From NCBI GenBank assembly GCA_022825065.1, contig JAJDYR010000038.1, forward strand, positions 1 through 62,441: a DNA stretch of 62,441 nucleotides. The letters are read 5' to 3'. Positions 9,420 to 18,378 of the stretch are shown here, one piece after another. The position numbers and the translations under genes are program-made. This stretch comes from a bacterium (GTDB lineage Bacteria > UBA8248). Positions within the stretch are counted from its first letter, which is position 1; each line of letters starts with the position of its first letter. A model generated the notes under the pieces. That model saw nothing but the letters and a program-made list of their open reading frames with translations. It was not told the DNA's origin and made no database searches.

Positions 9420-9448
9420 CCGGGGCGGCTGAAATCCAGCCGCCCCGG
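9420..9448 (-). terminator. GC-rich hairpin between binding-protein gene and livH
   Basis: Perfect 12-bp stem (CCGGGGCGGCTG with its complement) and 5-base loop, about 34 bases after the binding-protein stop. On the minus strand it is followed by GCTTTTCC, so it resembles a weak intrinsic terminator or a 3' stabilising hairpin. Such elements usually give the binding protein a higher expression than the permease genes. Confidence 0.7.
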
Positions 9449-9481
9449 TCGGCGTCCGATGGTGTTTCGATGCGCCGTTTC

Positions 9482-10768
9482 CTAGGCCCTTCTCTCGCTG
9501 GCGGGTTCTTTCAGGCCTTTCGCCTCGCAGGAGACGGTGTTGCCCTCGCCGCTCGAGGAGCCGATGACCTCGATGTGGTCGAATTTATCCTTCATCTCGG
9601 CCTTGGATTTTCCGCGCATCACGAACACTTCCGAGATGCAGACGTGGTCGCAGGGGCGAATCTCGCACACGCCCTTGCTGTACTGGAATTTCTTGCCTTC
9701 GAGCACCTTCGCGAGCTTGAAGTGGTCGCGGCGCTTGTAGAGCTTGGTCTCTTTCGCCGTGTCCAGGATCAGCCGCGTGAGGTCGTGGGCCAGCATCCCG
9801 TAGCTCGAGCACGGCCGTTTGCGGCGCGCCAGGAACTTGTCGTTCAGCGTTTTGGCGGCCGGATACTTGCTCGCGAGAGAGGGGTGCCACATCATGGCCG
9901 CGTTGAAGCCCTCGTATGAACCGAGTCCGGCGGCCTCGGGCATGGTGATCTCGGTGGCGCCGAGCACGATCTTCACCTTCTTGTCGAGGCCGGCTTCACG
10001 CGCCTGCTTGACGAAGGCGACCTGGCGCTGTCCCCAGTTGAGCGCGTAGACGACGTCGGGCTTCTCCTTCAGGATTCTCGGGAACGTCGCCGAATAGTCC
10101 ATCGAGGTCGGGAAGGGCACCCACGATACGGAGCTGTTCGCGTTCCAGGTGAGGTTGAAGTCCTTCGTCAGCTTCTCGAAGGCGGGGATGAACATCTTGG
10201 GCCAGATGTAGTCGTCGAACACGCAGTGGATCTTCTTGCCCAGGTTGTTCTTGGCGATATAGGTGAGCGAACTGGCGCAAAGCTGATACGGCGTGGTGTT
10301 CGCCGTGAAGAACAGGGGCGACATCTTCTTCGCGTTCCCAGGGGTGGACATGATGTGCTGGGGATAGTTCGCATAAATGATCTTGCGCTTGCGGGAGAAC
10401 TCGTTCAGGCGCACTTCTTCGGGGCCGACCATGGAGCCCGCGAGGAAGTCGATCCTGTGGTTGTCGATCAGGTCGAGCGCGTGCGTGGTGGTCTGGTCCC
10501 ATTTGAACTGGTCGTCGCGGAAGAGCAGCTTGACTTCGCGCCCGTCCACGCCGCCTTCCTTGTTGACGTCCTCGATGGCGATCTTGACGCCTTCCACCTG
10601 GTCGAACGCCTCGGTGGAGTAGGGGCCCGTCGTCGGGTGGATGGAACCCCATTTGATCGGCCGGGCGCCGAGTCCCTCTCTTAGAAACGGGGGCGCCGCC
10701 TGCGCGGCCACGATGCCGCCGATGAGGCCTGCGCCTTTCAGGAATTTTCTTCTGTCCAAACGACTCAT
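9482..10768 (-). CDS. Tat-exported Liv-type substrate-binding protein
   Basis: Periplasmic binding protein of the HAAT/Liv class (type I fold), 428 residues, feeding the LivHMGF genes downstream. The N-terminus 'MSRLDRRKFLKGAGLIGG' is a twin-arginine (Tat) signal (RRKFLK), so the protein is probably exported folded. 'GSIHPTTGPYSTEAFDQVEGVKIAIEDVNKEGG' (read as two adjoining parts) is the typical ligand-site strand and helix. Start ATG was chosen over an upstream ATG because AAGGAGGAG lies directly before it. The first lobe resembles amide/urea-type binding proteins as much as leucine-binding ones; substrate unknown. Confidence 0.92.
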   Translation of the reverse strand: MSRLDRRKFLKGAGLIGGIVAAQAAPPFLREGLGARPIKWGSIHPTTGPYSTEAFDQVEGVKIAIEDVNKEGGVDGREVKLLFRDDQFKWDQTTTHALDLIDNHRIDFLAGSMVGPEEVRLNEFSRKRKIIYANYPQHIMSTPGNAKKMSPLFFTANTTPYQLCASSLTYIAKNNLGKKIHCVFDDYIWPKMFIPAFEKLTKDFNLTWNANSSVSWVPFPTSMDYSATFPRILKEKPDVVYALNWGQRQVAFVKQAREAGLDKKVKIVLGATEITMPEAAGLGSYEGFNAAMMWHPSLASKYPAAKTLNDKFLARRKRPCSSYGMLAHDLTRLILDTAKETKLYKRRDHFKLAKVLEGKKFQYSKGVCEIRPCDHVCISEVFVMRGKSKAEMKDKFDHIEVIGSSSGEGNTVSCEAKGLKEPASERRA

Positions 10769-10855
10769 GGATTTCTCCTCCTTATGGTGATGAATGACAT
10801 GAGGACGGTGCATGTATTGCTGCCAGTACCCCTTTGAAATGGTTTCGATGGAAAA

Positions 10856-10884
10856 ATCATAGAATCTCGCTATGGCGATGTCAA
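10856..10884 (-). promoter_or_regulatory. sigma70-type promoter of the first Liv operon
   Basis: On the minus strand TTGACA (10884-10879) and TATGAT (10861-10856) are separated by exactly 17 bases, a near-consensus housekeeping promoter about 90 bases upstream of the binding-protein start. It reads into the whole Liv operon. Confidence 0.75.
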
Positions 10885-10943
10885 CAACTCAAAAACGGGG
10901 GATTTCCGGCTTTTACCATTCAGGCAATTTCATGGGCGGACCG

Positions 10944-10959
10944 ATGCGTCGGGACGCAT
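10944..10959. promoter_or_regulatory. operator-like palindrome in divergent intergenic region
   Basis: ATGCGTC-GG-GACGCAT is a perfect 7-bp inverted repeat with a 2-base spacer, lying between the divergent Liv operon promoter and a possible TTGACA box (10968-10973) of the downstream VOC gene. Its size and place fit a dimeric regulator site. No regulator gene is adjacent. Confidence 0.4.
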
Positions 10960-11093
10960 TCTTCTTTTTGACATTCAAGAACGCTTGTGTCTCTTATGCC
11001 GGTCATGCGGCGGACCGTTTTCTCGCCATACGGATTTCGCGGATCATCATCGGTCATCATATATGGAATGATCATCTTTCGAGGAGTATTACA

Positions 11094-11525
11094 ATGTTCA
11101 AGAAGATTCATCATGTGGGCCTCATTACGGACGACATGGAGCGAACCACCAAGATGTTCCAGGAAAAGCTCGGCTGCGAGCCGAACCGCGTGCAGGTGGC
11201 CGACACCGGCTGGGCGCACGCCACGTTCTTGAGGATGGGCGACGTGGAGATAGAAATCATGCAGCCCTACGACCCGGAGAACCTCTACACGAAGATGCTC
11301 GAGCGAAACGGGGGCCCCTGCCTCTCGCACATCGCGCTTTCGGCGCCCGATACGGGTGTTGCGGGCAAGCATTTCACGGATAGCGGCGTGAAGTTCCTGG
11401 ACGGCTTCGGCCCGGGCACCTACACCCCCAGAGGGTATGAAATCCTTTTCTTGCACCCCGATGAGACCGAAGGCATCGTGATACAGGTGGCCTCCGACGT
11501 CCCCGCAAAGGATTTGGGGTATTGA
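11094..11525 (+). CDS. VOC family protein, methylmalonyl-CoA epimerase-like
   Basis: 143-residue vicinal oxygen chelate protein. 'IHHVGLITDDMERTTKMFQE' at the N-terminus and 'CLSHIALSAPD' midway match the layout of methylmalonyl-CoA epimerases and lactoylglutathione lyases; His in 'HHVG', Glu in 'EIEIMQP', His in 'SHIAL' and the Glu in the final 'TEGIVIQV' would be the metal ligands. GAGGAG lies eight bases before the ATG, which overrides the longer open frame. No mutase gene is nearby, so the epimerase role is only a guess from fold similarity. Confidence 0.82.
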   Translation: MFKKIHHVGLITDDMERTTKMFQEKLGCEPNRVQVADTGWAHATFLRMGDVEIEIMQPYDPENLYTKMLERNGGPCLSHIALSAPDTGVAGKHFTDSGVKFLDGFGPGTYTPRGYEILFLHPDETEGIVIQVASDVPAKDLGY

Positions 11526-12166
11526 GACGATGCGGCGAGAATGAACGGGCGCTTCACGAAATGCTCCTACGACACTCTTTTGGGGAGATCACAACACCCG
11601 TCATTCGGTGTCGGAGCCGACCAATGCGGGCTTGTTGAGAAACCCCCTGAAAGGGAAACTTCATAAAGGCAACCCCCCCTACCCCCCCTTGTCAGGGGGG
11701 CAAGAAAAAGCAAAGCCCCCTCGGTCCGGCGGAGCGCATCGCCTTTTTATACCCCCCTGACAAGGGGGGGTAGGGGGGGTTGGTTTTCCAGTCAAGAGGG
11801 GCGTCCTTTCTACCCCTTAAAAAGAGGGTTTTTTTACAACCTCCTCAAGGGGGGGAGTGATTCTTGCTCCCTCATCGGTCGTCCCGAACCCTCATCCTGA
11901 GTAGGCGCGAAAGCGCCGTATCGAAGGATGAGGGGCGCACCTCTCCGGTAGGCACGAGCTCCGCGCCCTTCGATACGCCGCCTCCGGCGGCTACTCAGGG
12001 TGAGGCGGAGTGGCGGATTGCTCGGGATGAGAAAGGCATTACGCGCCGGGGCGGGGAATGCGCCGCCAGCGCTATTCCCTCAGGGCCTTTTTCAACAGCC
12101 CCTTCAGGGGAAGGATAGGCTTATCGGGGAAGACGCGGGACTGCAAGGGAGGTCGGTGATCCGGGT
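11526..12166. other. 640-bp intergenic region filled with repeats
   Basis: No gene is supported here. It holds a full copy of the 31-bp-TIR element (listed separately), C/G-rich direct fragments of it, GTTGAGAAA/GTTGAAAAA-type motifs, and a palindromic CTCATCCTGAGTAGGCGC... unit near 11889-11935 with an inverted partner near 11960-12003 (CGATACGCCGCC...CTCAGGGTGAGG). Confidence 0.8.
11670..11782 (+). repeat. MITE-like element, copy A (perfect 31-bp TIRs)
   Basis: Left arm 11670-11700 and right arm 11752-11782 are perfect 31-bp inverted repeats built from C7/G7 runs (core CCCTTGTCAGGGGGG). The ~51-bp interior starts CAAGAAAAAGCAAAG and ends CTTTTTATA. Sibling copies lie at 31.4, 32.9, 37.4, 48.0, 49.0 and 51.6 kb in both orientations. 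No coding capacity. Confidence 0.92.
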
Positions 12167-12898
12167 TTATACCCCGAGGTAGTATTTCTTCACGAGCTCG
12201 TGGCCGACGAGGGCTTCGGTGTTCTCGCCCGCGAAGGCGATCTCCCCGTGGACGATGATGTAGCCCCTGTCGGCTATCTTGACCGCCTGGTTGAAGTTCT
12301 GCTCGGCCATGAGGACGGTGAGCTGGTATTCTTCTTTCAACTCGCGGATCTTGGAGATTACCCGGTTCACGAGGATGGGCGCGAGACCCACGGATGGCTC
12401 GTCCACCAGGAGCACCTTGGGCGCGGACATGAGCGCGCGGGCCACGGCCAGCATCTGCTGCTCGCCCCCGCTCATGCTGCCGGCGAGCTGGTTCTTGCGC
12501 TCGGCGAGCACCGGGAAGGCCTCGAAGGAGAAGGCGAGGTTTCTGTCGATGCCGCGGCGGGCTTCTTCGCGGTAGGCGCCCAGGAGGAGGTTCTCCTCCA
12601 CCGTCAGGCGCGGGAACAGGCGTCTGCCCTCCGGCACGAGCGCCACGCCCAGGTTCACGATTTCCTCGGGGTTCCGGCCCGCCAGGTTGATTCGCTCGCC
12701 GTCGGCTTCGAGATAAATCTCCCCCTCATCGGGCTGGATGATGCCCATGATGCACTTGATGAGGGTGCTCTTGCCGTTGCCGTTGGTGCCCAGGAGCACC
12801 ACGGTCTCTCCGTCGTTCACCTCGATGGAGACTCCGTGCAGGACGCGCACGGCCCCGTAGCCCGCGGATACGTTGTCGACGACGATGCTATGCGCCAA
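12167..12898 (-). CDS. livF: branched-chain amino acid-type ABC transporter ATPase, LivF (second system)
   Basis: ATPase subunit of the second Liv operon, about 243 residues. Walker A 'GTNGNGKST', signature 'MSGGEQQM', Walker B 'VLLVDEPSVGL'. Starts at TTG 12898 overlapping the livG stop; an ATG at 12937 is also possible but would add 13 residues taken from the shifted frame of livG. Distinct in sequence from the first livF, so this is not a recent duplicate. Confidence 0.9.
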   Translation of the reverse strand: MAHSIVVDNVSAGYGAVRVLHGVSIEVNDGETVVLLGTNGNGKSTLIKCIMGIIQPDEGEIYLEADGERINLAGRNPEEIVNLGVALVPEGRRLFPRLTVEENLLLGAYREEARRGIDRNLAFSFEAFPVLAERKNQLAGSMSGGEQQMLAVARALMSAPKVLLVDEPSVGLAPILVNRVISKIRELKEEYQLTVLMAEQNFNQAVKIADRGYIIVHGEIAFAGENTEALVGHELVKKYYLGV

Positions 12899-13616
12899 GG
12901 TAGGCCCTTTCCACGTCCTTGTTGTTGACGATCTCATCGGGCGTCCCCTCGGCGATCTTCTCGCCGGCGTCGAGGACGACGATGCGCTCCGAGAAGTTCA
13001 TGACCGCCCGCATGATGTGCTCGATCATGATGACGGTGAGGCCCTCTTCGTTCAGGCGCACGAGAATTTCGAGAATGTCGTCCACCTCGGTGTTGGAGAG
13101 GCCCGCCATGGCCTCGTCCGATATGAGGAGCTTCGGCTTGGCCGCCATGGCGCGGGCGAGTTCGAGCTTTCTCAGTTCGATCTGCGTGAGCCCCCCGGTC
13201 CGCACGTCGGCCTTGTCCGCCATGCTCATGAGTTCGAGTATCTCCATGGCCTCGCCGCGCAGCTCCACACCGTGGGAGTGCTGGTGGGCGGCGTATTCGA
13301 GCGGAATGCAGAGGTTCTCGAGCACCGTCATGCTGACGAAAGGCTTGGGAATCTGGAAACTGCGGGCGATGCCCAGCCGTGTTCGCTGGTAGGCGGGCAT
13401 CCTGGTGATGTCATGGCCCGCGAAGACGATGTTCCCCTCGTCGTTGGCCAAAGCGCCCGAGATGCAGTTGATCATCGTCGTCTTGCCCGAGCCGTTGGGG
13501 CCGATGAGGCCGAAGCGCTCGTTTTCCTTTACGTGCAGGTCCACGCGGGTGAGCGCGCTGAATCCGCCGAAGCGCTTCGTCACGCCGTTCACGTCGAGGA
13601 GGTTTTCGCTCATCAT
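12888..13616 (-). CDS. livG: branched-chain amino acid-type ABC transporter ATPase, LivG (second system)
   Basis: 242-residue ATPase subunit. Walker A 'GPNGSGKTT' is intact. The signature region reads 'GGLTQIELRKLELARAM' in place of LSGGQ, and Walker B reads 'LLISDEAMAGL' with Ala after the catalytic Glu; both are a variant seen in a LivG subfamily, not damage. The ATG overlaps the livM stop (ATGA) and GGGAGG is immediately upstream, which overrides the much longer open frame that runs antisense-like through livM. Confidence 0.9.
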   Translation of the reverse strand: MMSENLLDVNGVTKRFGGFSALTRVDLHVKENERFGLIGPNGSGKTTMINCISGALANDEGNIVFAGHDITRMPAYQRTRLGIARSFQIPKPFVSMTVLENLCIPLEYAAHQHSHGVELRGEAMEILELMSMADKADVRTGGLTQIELRKLELARAMAAKPKLLISDEAMAGLSNTEVDDILEILVRLNEEGLTVIMIEHIMRAVMNFSERIVVLDAGEKIAEGTPDEIVNNKDVERAYLGA

Positions 13617-14572
13617 GCCTCCCTCCCCGCCAGGCGCGCGCGAATCTTTCCGAACAGGCCCACGAGGCCGTCGGGCGCGAACACCACGAAGCCCACGAGC
13701 AGGCTGCCCACGATGAGCAGGTTCATCTCGGAAGATAGGGTGACGGTGGCTATCTGCTGGGCCGTGCCGACGAGAACGGCGCCGACCAGCGGACCCAGCC
13801 AGGTGGTGGTGCCGCCGATCATGGGCATGGCGAGGCTGTTCACCGCGTAGTCGAGGTGAAACGCCGAGGTGGGTTCGATGTAGACGACGAAATAGGAAAA
13901 CGGCGCGCCCGCGATTCCCATCAGCGCGCCGCTCACCGTGGTGGCGAACAGCTTGAGCTTGAGGATGGGCACGCCCATGCACTCGGCCGCTTCCTCGTTG
14001 TCGCGGATGGCGGCCATTCCCCTGCCTATCCAGGATTTTTCGATGAGCCAGGCGACGGCCACGGAGACCACCGCGAGCGCCGCCATGACGAAGAAGAGGA
14101 ACTCGTCGTAGTTCGAGAACAGCGGCACGCTCCTGGGCTTCAGGATGGCCGTGCCCGCGCCCCCGCCCACATAGCTCCAGTTCGAGATGATCATCTGGAG
14201 CACGACGGCCAGCGCCAGCGTGGCGATGGAGAAGAAGACGCCCTTGAGCCTCAAGGTCAGGTAGCCGATGCCGAGTCCCAGAAGGCCCGAGACGAGGCCG
14301 CCCGTGACGAGCAGCACGTAGAGGGGCGGCTTCCAGGTCTTGATGAGCGCCACGGCGGTGTAGGCGCCCATGGCGAAAAACGCCGCCGTGCCGAAGTTCA
14401 CGTAGCCGGTGTAGCCGCCCAGGATGTTCCAGGCGGTGGCCAGGACGACGTACTGCAGCACGACGTAGGCCGCCTTGTAATAGAAGCGGTTTTCCATCTG
14501 GGTCGTGATGAGGAAGGAGCCGACGATCAGTACGGCGGCCACGATCAGGAAGAGCTTCCTTTCCTTGCTCAA
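13613..14572 (-). CDS. livM: Liv-type ABC transporter permease LivM (second system)
   Basis: 319-residue membrane subunit with the LivM core 'LGGYTGYVNFGTAAFFAMGAY' (two adjoining segments) and cytoplasmic loop 'GMAAIRDNEEAAECMGV'. Start is TTG with GGGAGG nine bases upstream, directly after the livH stop. The C-terminus overlaps livG. Confidence 0.9.
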   Translation of the reverse strand: MSKERKLFLIVAAVLIVGSFLITTQMENRFYYKAAYVVLQYVVLATAWNILGGYTGYVNFGTAAFFAMGAYTAVALIKTWKPPLYVLLVTGGLVSGLLGLGIGYLTLRLKGVFFSIATLALAVVLQMIISNWSYVGGGAGTAILKPRSVPLFSNYDEFLFFVMAALAVVSVAVAWLIEKSWIGRGMAAIRDNEEAAECMGVPILKLKLFATTVSGALMGIAGAPFSYFVVYIEPTSAFHLDYAVNSLAMPMIGGTTTWLGPLVGAVLVGTAQQIATVTLSSEMNLLIVGSLLVGFVVFAPDGLVGLFGKIRARLAGREA

Positions 14573-14576
14573 GGAG

Positions 14577-15449
14577 CTACCTCCCGAACAGGCCGGACGG
14601 CCGGACCGCCAGGCAGATGAGCAGAATGCCGAACGAGACGGCCAGCGCCCACGAGGGGCCGAAGAATGAAGAGGTGAAGCTCTCCGCGACGCCCAGGATG
14701 AGCCCGCCCACGAGCGTGCCCGTCATGCTGCCGAGTCCGCCAAGGACGGTGACCGCGAACACGCGGCCGATGTACTCGCGCCCGATGGTCGGCTCGACCG
14801 GGCCGATGATGATGAGCAGGGAGCCCGCAATCACGGCGGTGGCGATGCCGATGCCGAAGGCGACCGTCTTGATTCGAATGGGGTCCACCCCCATGAGCTG
14901 GACGGCGAGGCTGTCCTGCGCCACGCCCATGATGGCGCGGCCGAAAAAGGTTTTTGTGAGAAACAGGTACAGGACGGCGGCGAGCATTCCCCCCACGAGG
15001 AAGGGTACGAACAGCCGGTAGGCGATTCCCACCGAGCCGATGGATGTGGACTTGCCGATGTAGAAGGCGCGGACGAGGCGGTAGTCCACCCCGTAGGTGA
15101 TGATGAGGATGACCTCGATGAGGAAAAAGAGTCCGAAGAAAAACACCAGTCCGCGCAGGGATTCCGCTCCCGTTTTTTCAAAGCAGTTGTAGTAGATCCG
15201 GTATACCGCGACGCCCAGGAAATAGGAGGGAACCGCGAAGACGAGGCCCGCGAGTATCGGGTCGAACCCGAAGTGCTCGTTCACATAGAAGGTAAGATAG
15301 GAGCCGAAAATGATGAAGGCCGGATGAGCGATGTTCACGACGTCCAGCAAACCGAAGGAGAGCGAAAGCCCGGCGCTCATCGCGGCGTAGAAGCCTCCCA
15401 GCAGGAGGCCCGCGATAAGCGCGTTCAACAAGAATTCGATGCTGAGCAT
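14577..15449 (-). CDS. livH: Liv-type ABC transporter permease LivH (second system)
   Basis: 290-residue membrane subunit; 'GLSLSFGLLDVVNIAHPAF' is the LivH motif, here with 'NIAHPA' in place of the usual 'NFAHG'. ATG start preceded by GGAGGAG. It begins 75 bases after the binding-protein stop, beyond a strong hairpin. Confidence 0.9.
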   Translation of the reverse strand: MLSIEFLLNALIAGLLLGGFYAAMSAGLSLSFGLLDVVNIAHPAFIIFGSYLTFYVNEHFGFDPILAGLVFAVPSYFLGVAVYRIYYNCFEKTGAESLRGLVFFFGLFFLIEVILIITYGVDYRLVRAFYIGKSTSIGSVGIAYRLFVPFLVGGMLAAVLYLFLTKTFFGRAIMGVAQDSLAVQLMGVDPIRIKTVAFGIGIATAVIAGSLLIIIGPVEPTIGREYIGRVFAVTVLGGLGSMTGTLVGGLILGVAESFTSSFFGPSWALAVSFGILLICLAVRPSGLFGR

Positions 15450-15478
15450 GCGTGCTCTCCTCCCGCGAGCCGGACGCG

Positions 15479-15503
15479 GACCGGGGGGCGTCGCCCCCCG
15501 GTC
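15479..15503 (-). terminator. GC-rich hairpin between second binding-protein gene and livH
   Basis: Perfect 10-bp stem GACCGGGGGG with complement and 5-base loop, 21 bases after the binding-protein stop. No T-run follows on the minus strand, so it is more likely a transcript-stabilising or attenuating structure than a full terminator. It mirrors the hairpin at the same place in the first Liv operon. Confidence 0.65.
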
Positions 15504-15523
15504 ACGATATTATGTCCGGTTCG

Positions 15524-16783
15524 TTACTTGCCTTTCGCGTATGGGTAGATGAAGTTTCCGGACTTGAACTCCTCGGGATACACCACCACCATCTTTCCTG
15601 CTTTGCTGAACTCACTCATCTTGTTGCTCTCGATGTTCTGCAGCTGCACCTGGAACGTCCTGGAAGTCGCCCATTCGCCGTTCTTGCCGAACTTCACGTC
15701 TCCGACCACGGTCGAATGGGTGTTGTTGCGGATGTAGGCGCCGACCTTCGCCTGATCGAAGCTCTTGGTGGCCTCGATCGCATTTCCGAGTAGTTGCACG
15801 TAGGCGTAGGCGAACGGCGGCAGGTAGTAGCCCAGCGGGTCGAGTTTCTGCTTGGGCGCTTCTTTCTGGTATTTCGCCAGGAAGGCTTCGATGCCGGGGA
15901 ACTTCAGGGTCTTCTCCGGCGCCCAGAACCAGTAGTCCGTGATGCCGTTCAGCAGTTTGCCGAGGTTCATCTGGATGGCGGTGTACTGGAGGCCCACCAT
16001 GCCGCCGCCGAAGAGCTTGGGTTCCAGTTTGATCTCATGTGCGGCCTTCACGATGCCCACCGAACCGCCCGGGTAGGAGCCCACGTAGAAGAGGTCCGGG
16101 TTCGCGGCCTTGACGGCGCGAAGAATCGGCGTGAAGTCGGTCGTGCCGGGGAAGGGGTAGCGCTTGTCGTAGACGATCTTGAAGCCGAATTTCTTCGCGT
16201 TCCGGCGGGCGCCGGCCACGGCGTTGCGCGCGAATTCCGCATCCGCCGAGAGCAGCGCTATCGTCTTGGGACGGGGCTTTTGCTTCGCGGCGAGTTCGAA
16301 GAAGCCGCGCGACCAGTCCACGATGGGATCGGGACCGGCCGGCATGATCTGGAAGTAGTTGTTGTATTTGAACTTCGCGTTCGCGTCGAGGCCGAACAGG
16401 CCCATGAACACCATGCCGCGCTCCATCGCGATGGGCAGGGCGGGAACGATGAGGTTCGTCCCGTAGCCCGATACGATGAAGTCCACCTTGTCCACGTCGA
16501 GCAGCTTGGCGTAGATGCCCGGTACGTTGGCCGGCTTGGTTTGATCATCATAATAGACCAGCTTGACCTTGCGGCCGAGCAGTCCGCCCTTGGCGTTCAC
16601 GTCGTCGCGCCAGATCTGCATGGCCAGAAGCGCCGCCTTGCCAGCGGGGCCGAGCGGTCCGGTCAGCGCCATGCTGAAGCCGATCTTCACTTCCTTGGCC
16701 GCATGCGCCGCAGGGGTGAAGGCGATGCTCACCGCGAGGAGCAGCGCAAACCCGAGAATGACGTGCCTGATTATCCTGCCCAT
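15524..16783 (-). CDS. Liv-type substrate-binding protein (second system)
   Basis: 419-residue periplasmic binding protein. Sec signal peptide with hydrophobic core 'ILGFALLLAVSIAF' and cleavage after 'AAHA'. The mature start 'KEVKIGFSMALTGPLGPAG' is the classic HAAT ligand-binding strand. First gene of the second operon; GAGGGAGAA precedes the ATG. Unlike the first system's protein this one uses Sec, not Tat. Substrate unknown. Confidence 0.92.
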   Translation of the reverse strand: MGRIIRHVILGFALLLAVSIAFTPAAHAAKEVKIGFSMALTGPLGPAGKAALLAMQIWRDDVNAKGGLLGRKVKLVYYDDQTKPANVPGIYAKLLDVDKVDFIVSGYGTNLIVPALPIAMERGMVFMGLFGLDANAKFKYNNYFQIMPAGPDPIVDWSRGFFELAAKQKPRPKTIALLSADAEFARNAVAGARRNAKKFGFKIVYDKRYPFPGTTDFTPILRAVKAANPDLFYVGSYPGGSVGIVKAAHEIKLEPKLFGGGMVGLQYTAIQMNLGKLLNGITDYWFWAPEKTLKFPGIEAFLAKYQKEAPKQKLDPLGYYLPPFAYAYVQLLGNAIEATKSFDQAKVGAYIRNNTHSTVVGDVKFGKNGEWATSRTFQVQLQNIESNKMSEFSKAGKMVVVYPEEFKSGNFIYPYAKGK

Positions 16784-17070
16784 TTTTTTCTCCCTCTCGA
16801 TTTCAACTAAAGAGCCTTGGTTTCGAGACGCCACACCGCACGAGGTGCGGCAACAAATTCACATTTCTATTTCATTGATTCGGCGGCGAAATTTACCACA
16901 AAACGATCCGCTTCACAATAACTCAACAATCATAACGGGATTTCAGGGAGAAAGTACGGGTGAAGAGGAGCAGTCCTTTCGAGCAGGTGCGAGGGATCAG
17001 CTCGGGAGGACCAGCGCACCACTGATCGGGGAAATGCCTGGGAAAGTACGTCTGATGTTGACTTGTCGTC
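16784..17070. other. leader/promoter region of second Liv operon
   Basis: 287-bp gap between the convergently unrelated M20 gene end and the Liv operon start. A small hairpin CCGCAC-GAG-GTGCGG (16836-16850) lies in the probable leader. I see no clear promoter boxes and no gene. Confidence 0.5.
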
Positions 17071-18348
17071 TTACGCCTTCACCCTCTCATTCGCGAGATG
17101 CGCGATGGCGGAGGCGAGGATTTCCGCACCTTTCACCATGTCGTCGAAGTGGGTGAACTCCTCGGGCGTGTGCGAGAGCCCGTCCACCGAGGGGATGAAC
17201 ACCATGCCCATCGGGCAAATCGCCGCCATGCGGCAGGCGTCGTGCACCCCGCCGCTCGACAGCGTGAGCGAAGCGTGGCCCGTTTCTTGAGAAGCGCGCC
17301 GGAGCGCCTTTTGGATGTTATTGGACGTGGGGCAGACGGCCAGTTTCTTCACGTCGGAGAGACGGCCCTTGACGCCGCGCTCCTTCCCGATGGCGGCGAG
17401 AGTTTTTTCCATGCGCGCGAGGGTGCGATCCATCACCGCCTGGCTCCTGCTTCTGAGATCAAAGGAAAGCCTCGCCCCTCCGGGCACGATGGATACCCAT
17501 CCTGGGAGCGCTTCCATCTCGCCGAAGGTGATCGTCAGCCGCTGGGAGTCGGGCGCGCGGTTCACTAAATTTTCCATGCGCACCATGAAGTCCGCCGCCG
17601 CGATGCCGGCGTCCTTGCGGTAGGGCATGGGCTGTCCGCCCGAGTGCGCCGTGACTCCTGAGAAGTGAACCTCGCCTCTCGTGTATCCCACCACCCGGTC
17701 CACGATGCCGATGGGCACCTCGGCCGATTCGAGCACCGGCCCCTGTTCGATATGAAGCTCCAGGAAGGCCTTGAGCGAGCCGTCTTTAATCCGGCATGAG
17801 CGAACACGCGCGGGATTGCCTCCCACCGCCTCGATGGCCTCATACAGCGATTTTCCGGTGGGCGGATGCACCGTGTTCTTCAAGTCCTTCACGCCCACGA
17901 CGCCCGTGGCGACGCTGCTGCCGAACACCGTCATCCCGCAGGCGGATTCCTCCCCGATGAAGGCCACTATCTCGATGGGGTGATCGTGGTCGATTCCCGT
18001 CTCCTCGATGCGCCGGAACGCTTCGAGAGCAGTGAGAACGCCCGCGGGTCCGTCGAACCGTCCGCCCGGGCTTTGGGAATCGAGGTGAGAGCCCGCCATC
18101 ACGGCGGGAAGCCCGCGCACGCGGCCCTCTTTTCTTCCGTAGAGGTTGCCCACGGCGTCGACGCGCGTTGTGAGGCCCGCCGCCTTCATCCAGTCCTCTG
18201 CGAGGTCTCGCACTTCGTTGTAGACCGGTGTGAAGGCCACGCGGTCGAGGCCCGTTTTTCCGAATTTGCCGATCTTCGCCTGGGCGTTGAACTCACGTCT
18301 CATGCGGGCGCGGTTCGCGCGGAAGGGGAACGTGTCTTTCGAGGGCAT
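17071..18348 (-). CDS. M20 family amidohydrolase, N-carbamoyl-amino acid hydrolase/allantoate amidohydrolase type
   Basis: 425-residue cytoplasmic binuclear metallohydrolase that would cleave N-carbamoyl groups (N-carbamoyl-amino acids, ureidopropionate or allantoate). Metal-site segments are visible: 'GSHLDSQSPGGRFDGPAGVL' (His and Asp ligands), 'GEESACG' (catalytic Glu pair), 'ELHIEQGPVLE' (His ligand) and 'SSGGVHDACRMA' near the C-terminus (last His). A lid/dimerisation domain lies between, with 'GVTAHSGGQPMPYRKDA' as expected for the family. Start ATG has AGGAGA eight bases upstream. It follows the glutaredoxin-DinB gene by 30 bases and sits opposite a nucleobase permease, suggesting a role in purine, pyrimidine or hydantoin breakdown. 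Confidence 0.9.
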   Translation of the reverse strand: MPSKDTFPFRANRARMRREFNAQAKIGKFGKTGLDRVAFTPVYNEVRDLAEDWMKAAGLTTRVDAVGNLYGRKEGRVRGLPAVMAGSHLDSQSPGGRFDGPAGVLTALEAFRRIEETGIDHDHPIEIVAFIGEESACGMTVFGSSVATGVVGVKDLKNTVHPPTGKSLYEAIEAVGGNPARVRSCRIKDGSLKAFLELHIEQGPVLESAEVPIGIVDRVVGYTRGEVHFSGVTAHSGGQPMPYRKDAGIAAADFMVRMENLVNRAPDSQRLTITFGEMEALPGWVSIVPGGARLSFDLRSRSQAVMDRTLARMEKTLAAIGKERGVKGRLSDVKKLAVCPTSNNIQKALRRASQETGHASLTLSSGGVHDACRMAAICPMGMVFIPSVDGLSHTPEEFTHFDDMVKGAEILASAIAHLANERVKA

Positions 18349-18378
18349 CAGACGGTCTCCTGGAAATAAAAACTTGAA

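Noticed and set aside
11670..11782. CRISPR-like or direct-repeat array from C/G-run repeats
   Set aside because: Units are inverted, widely dispersed singletons without regular spacers or cas genes.
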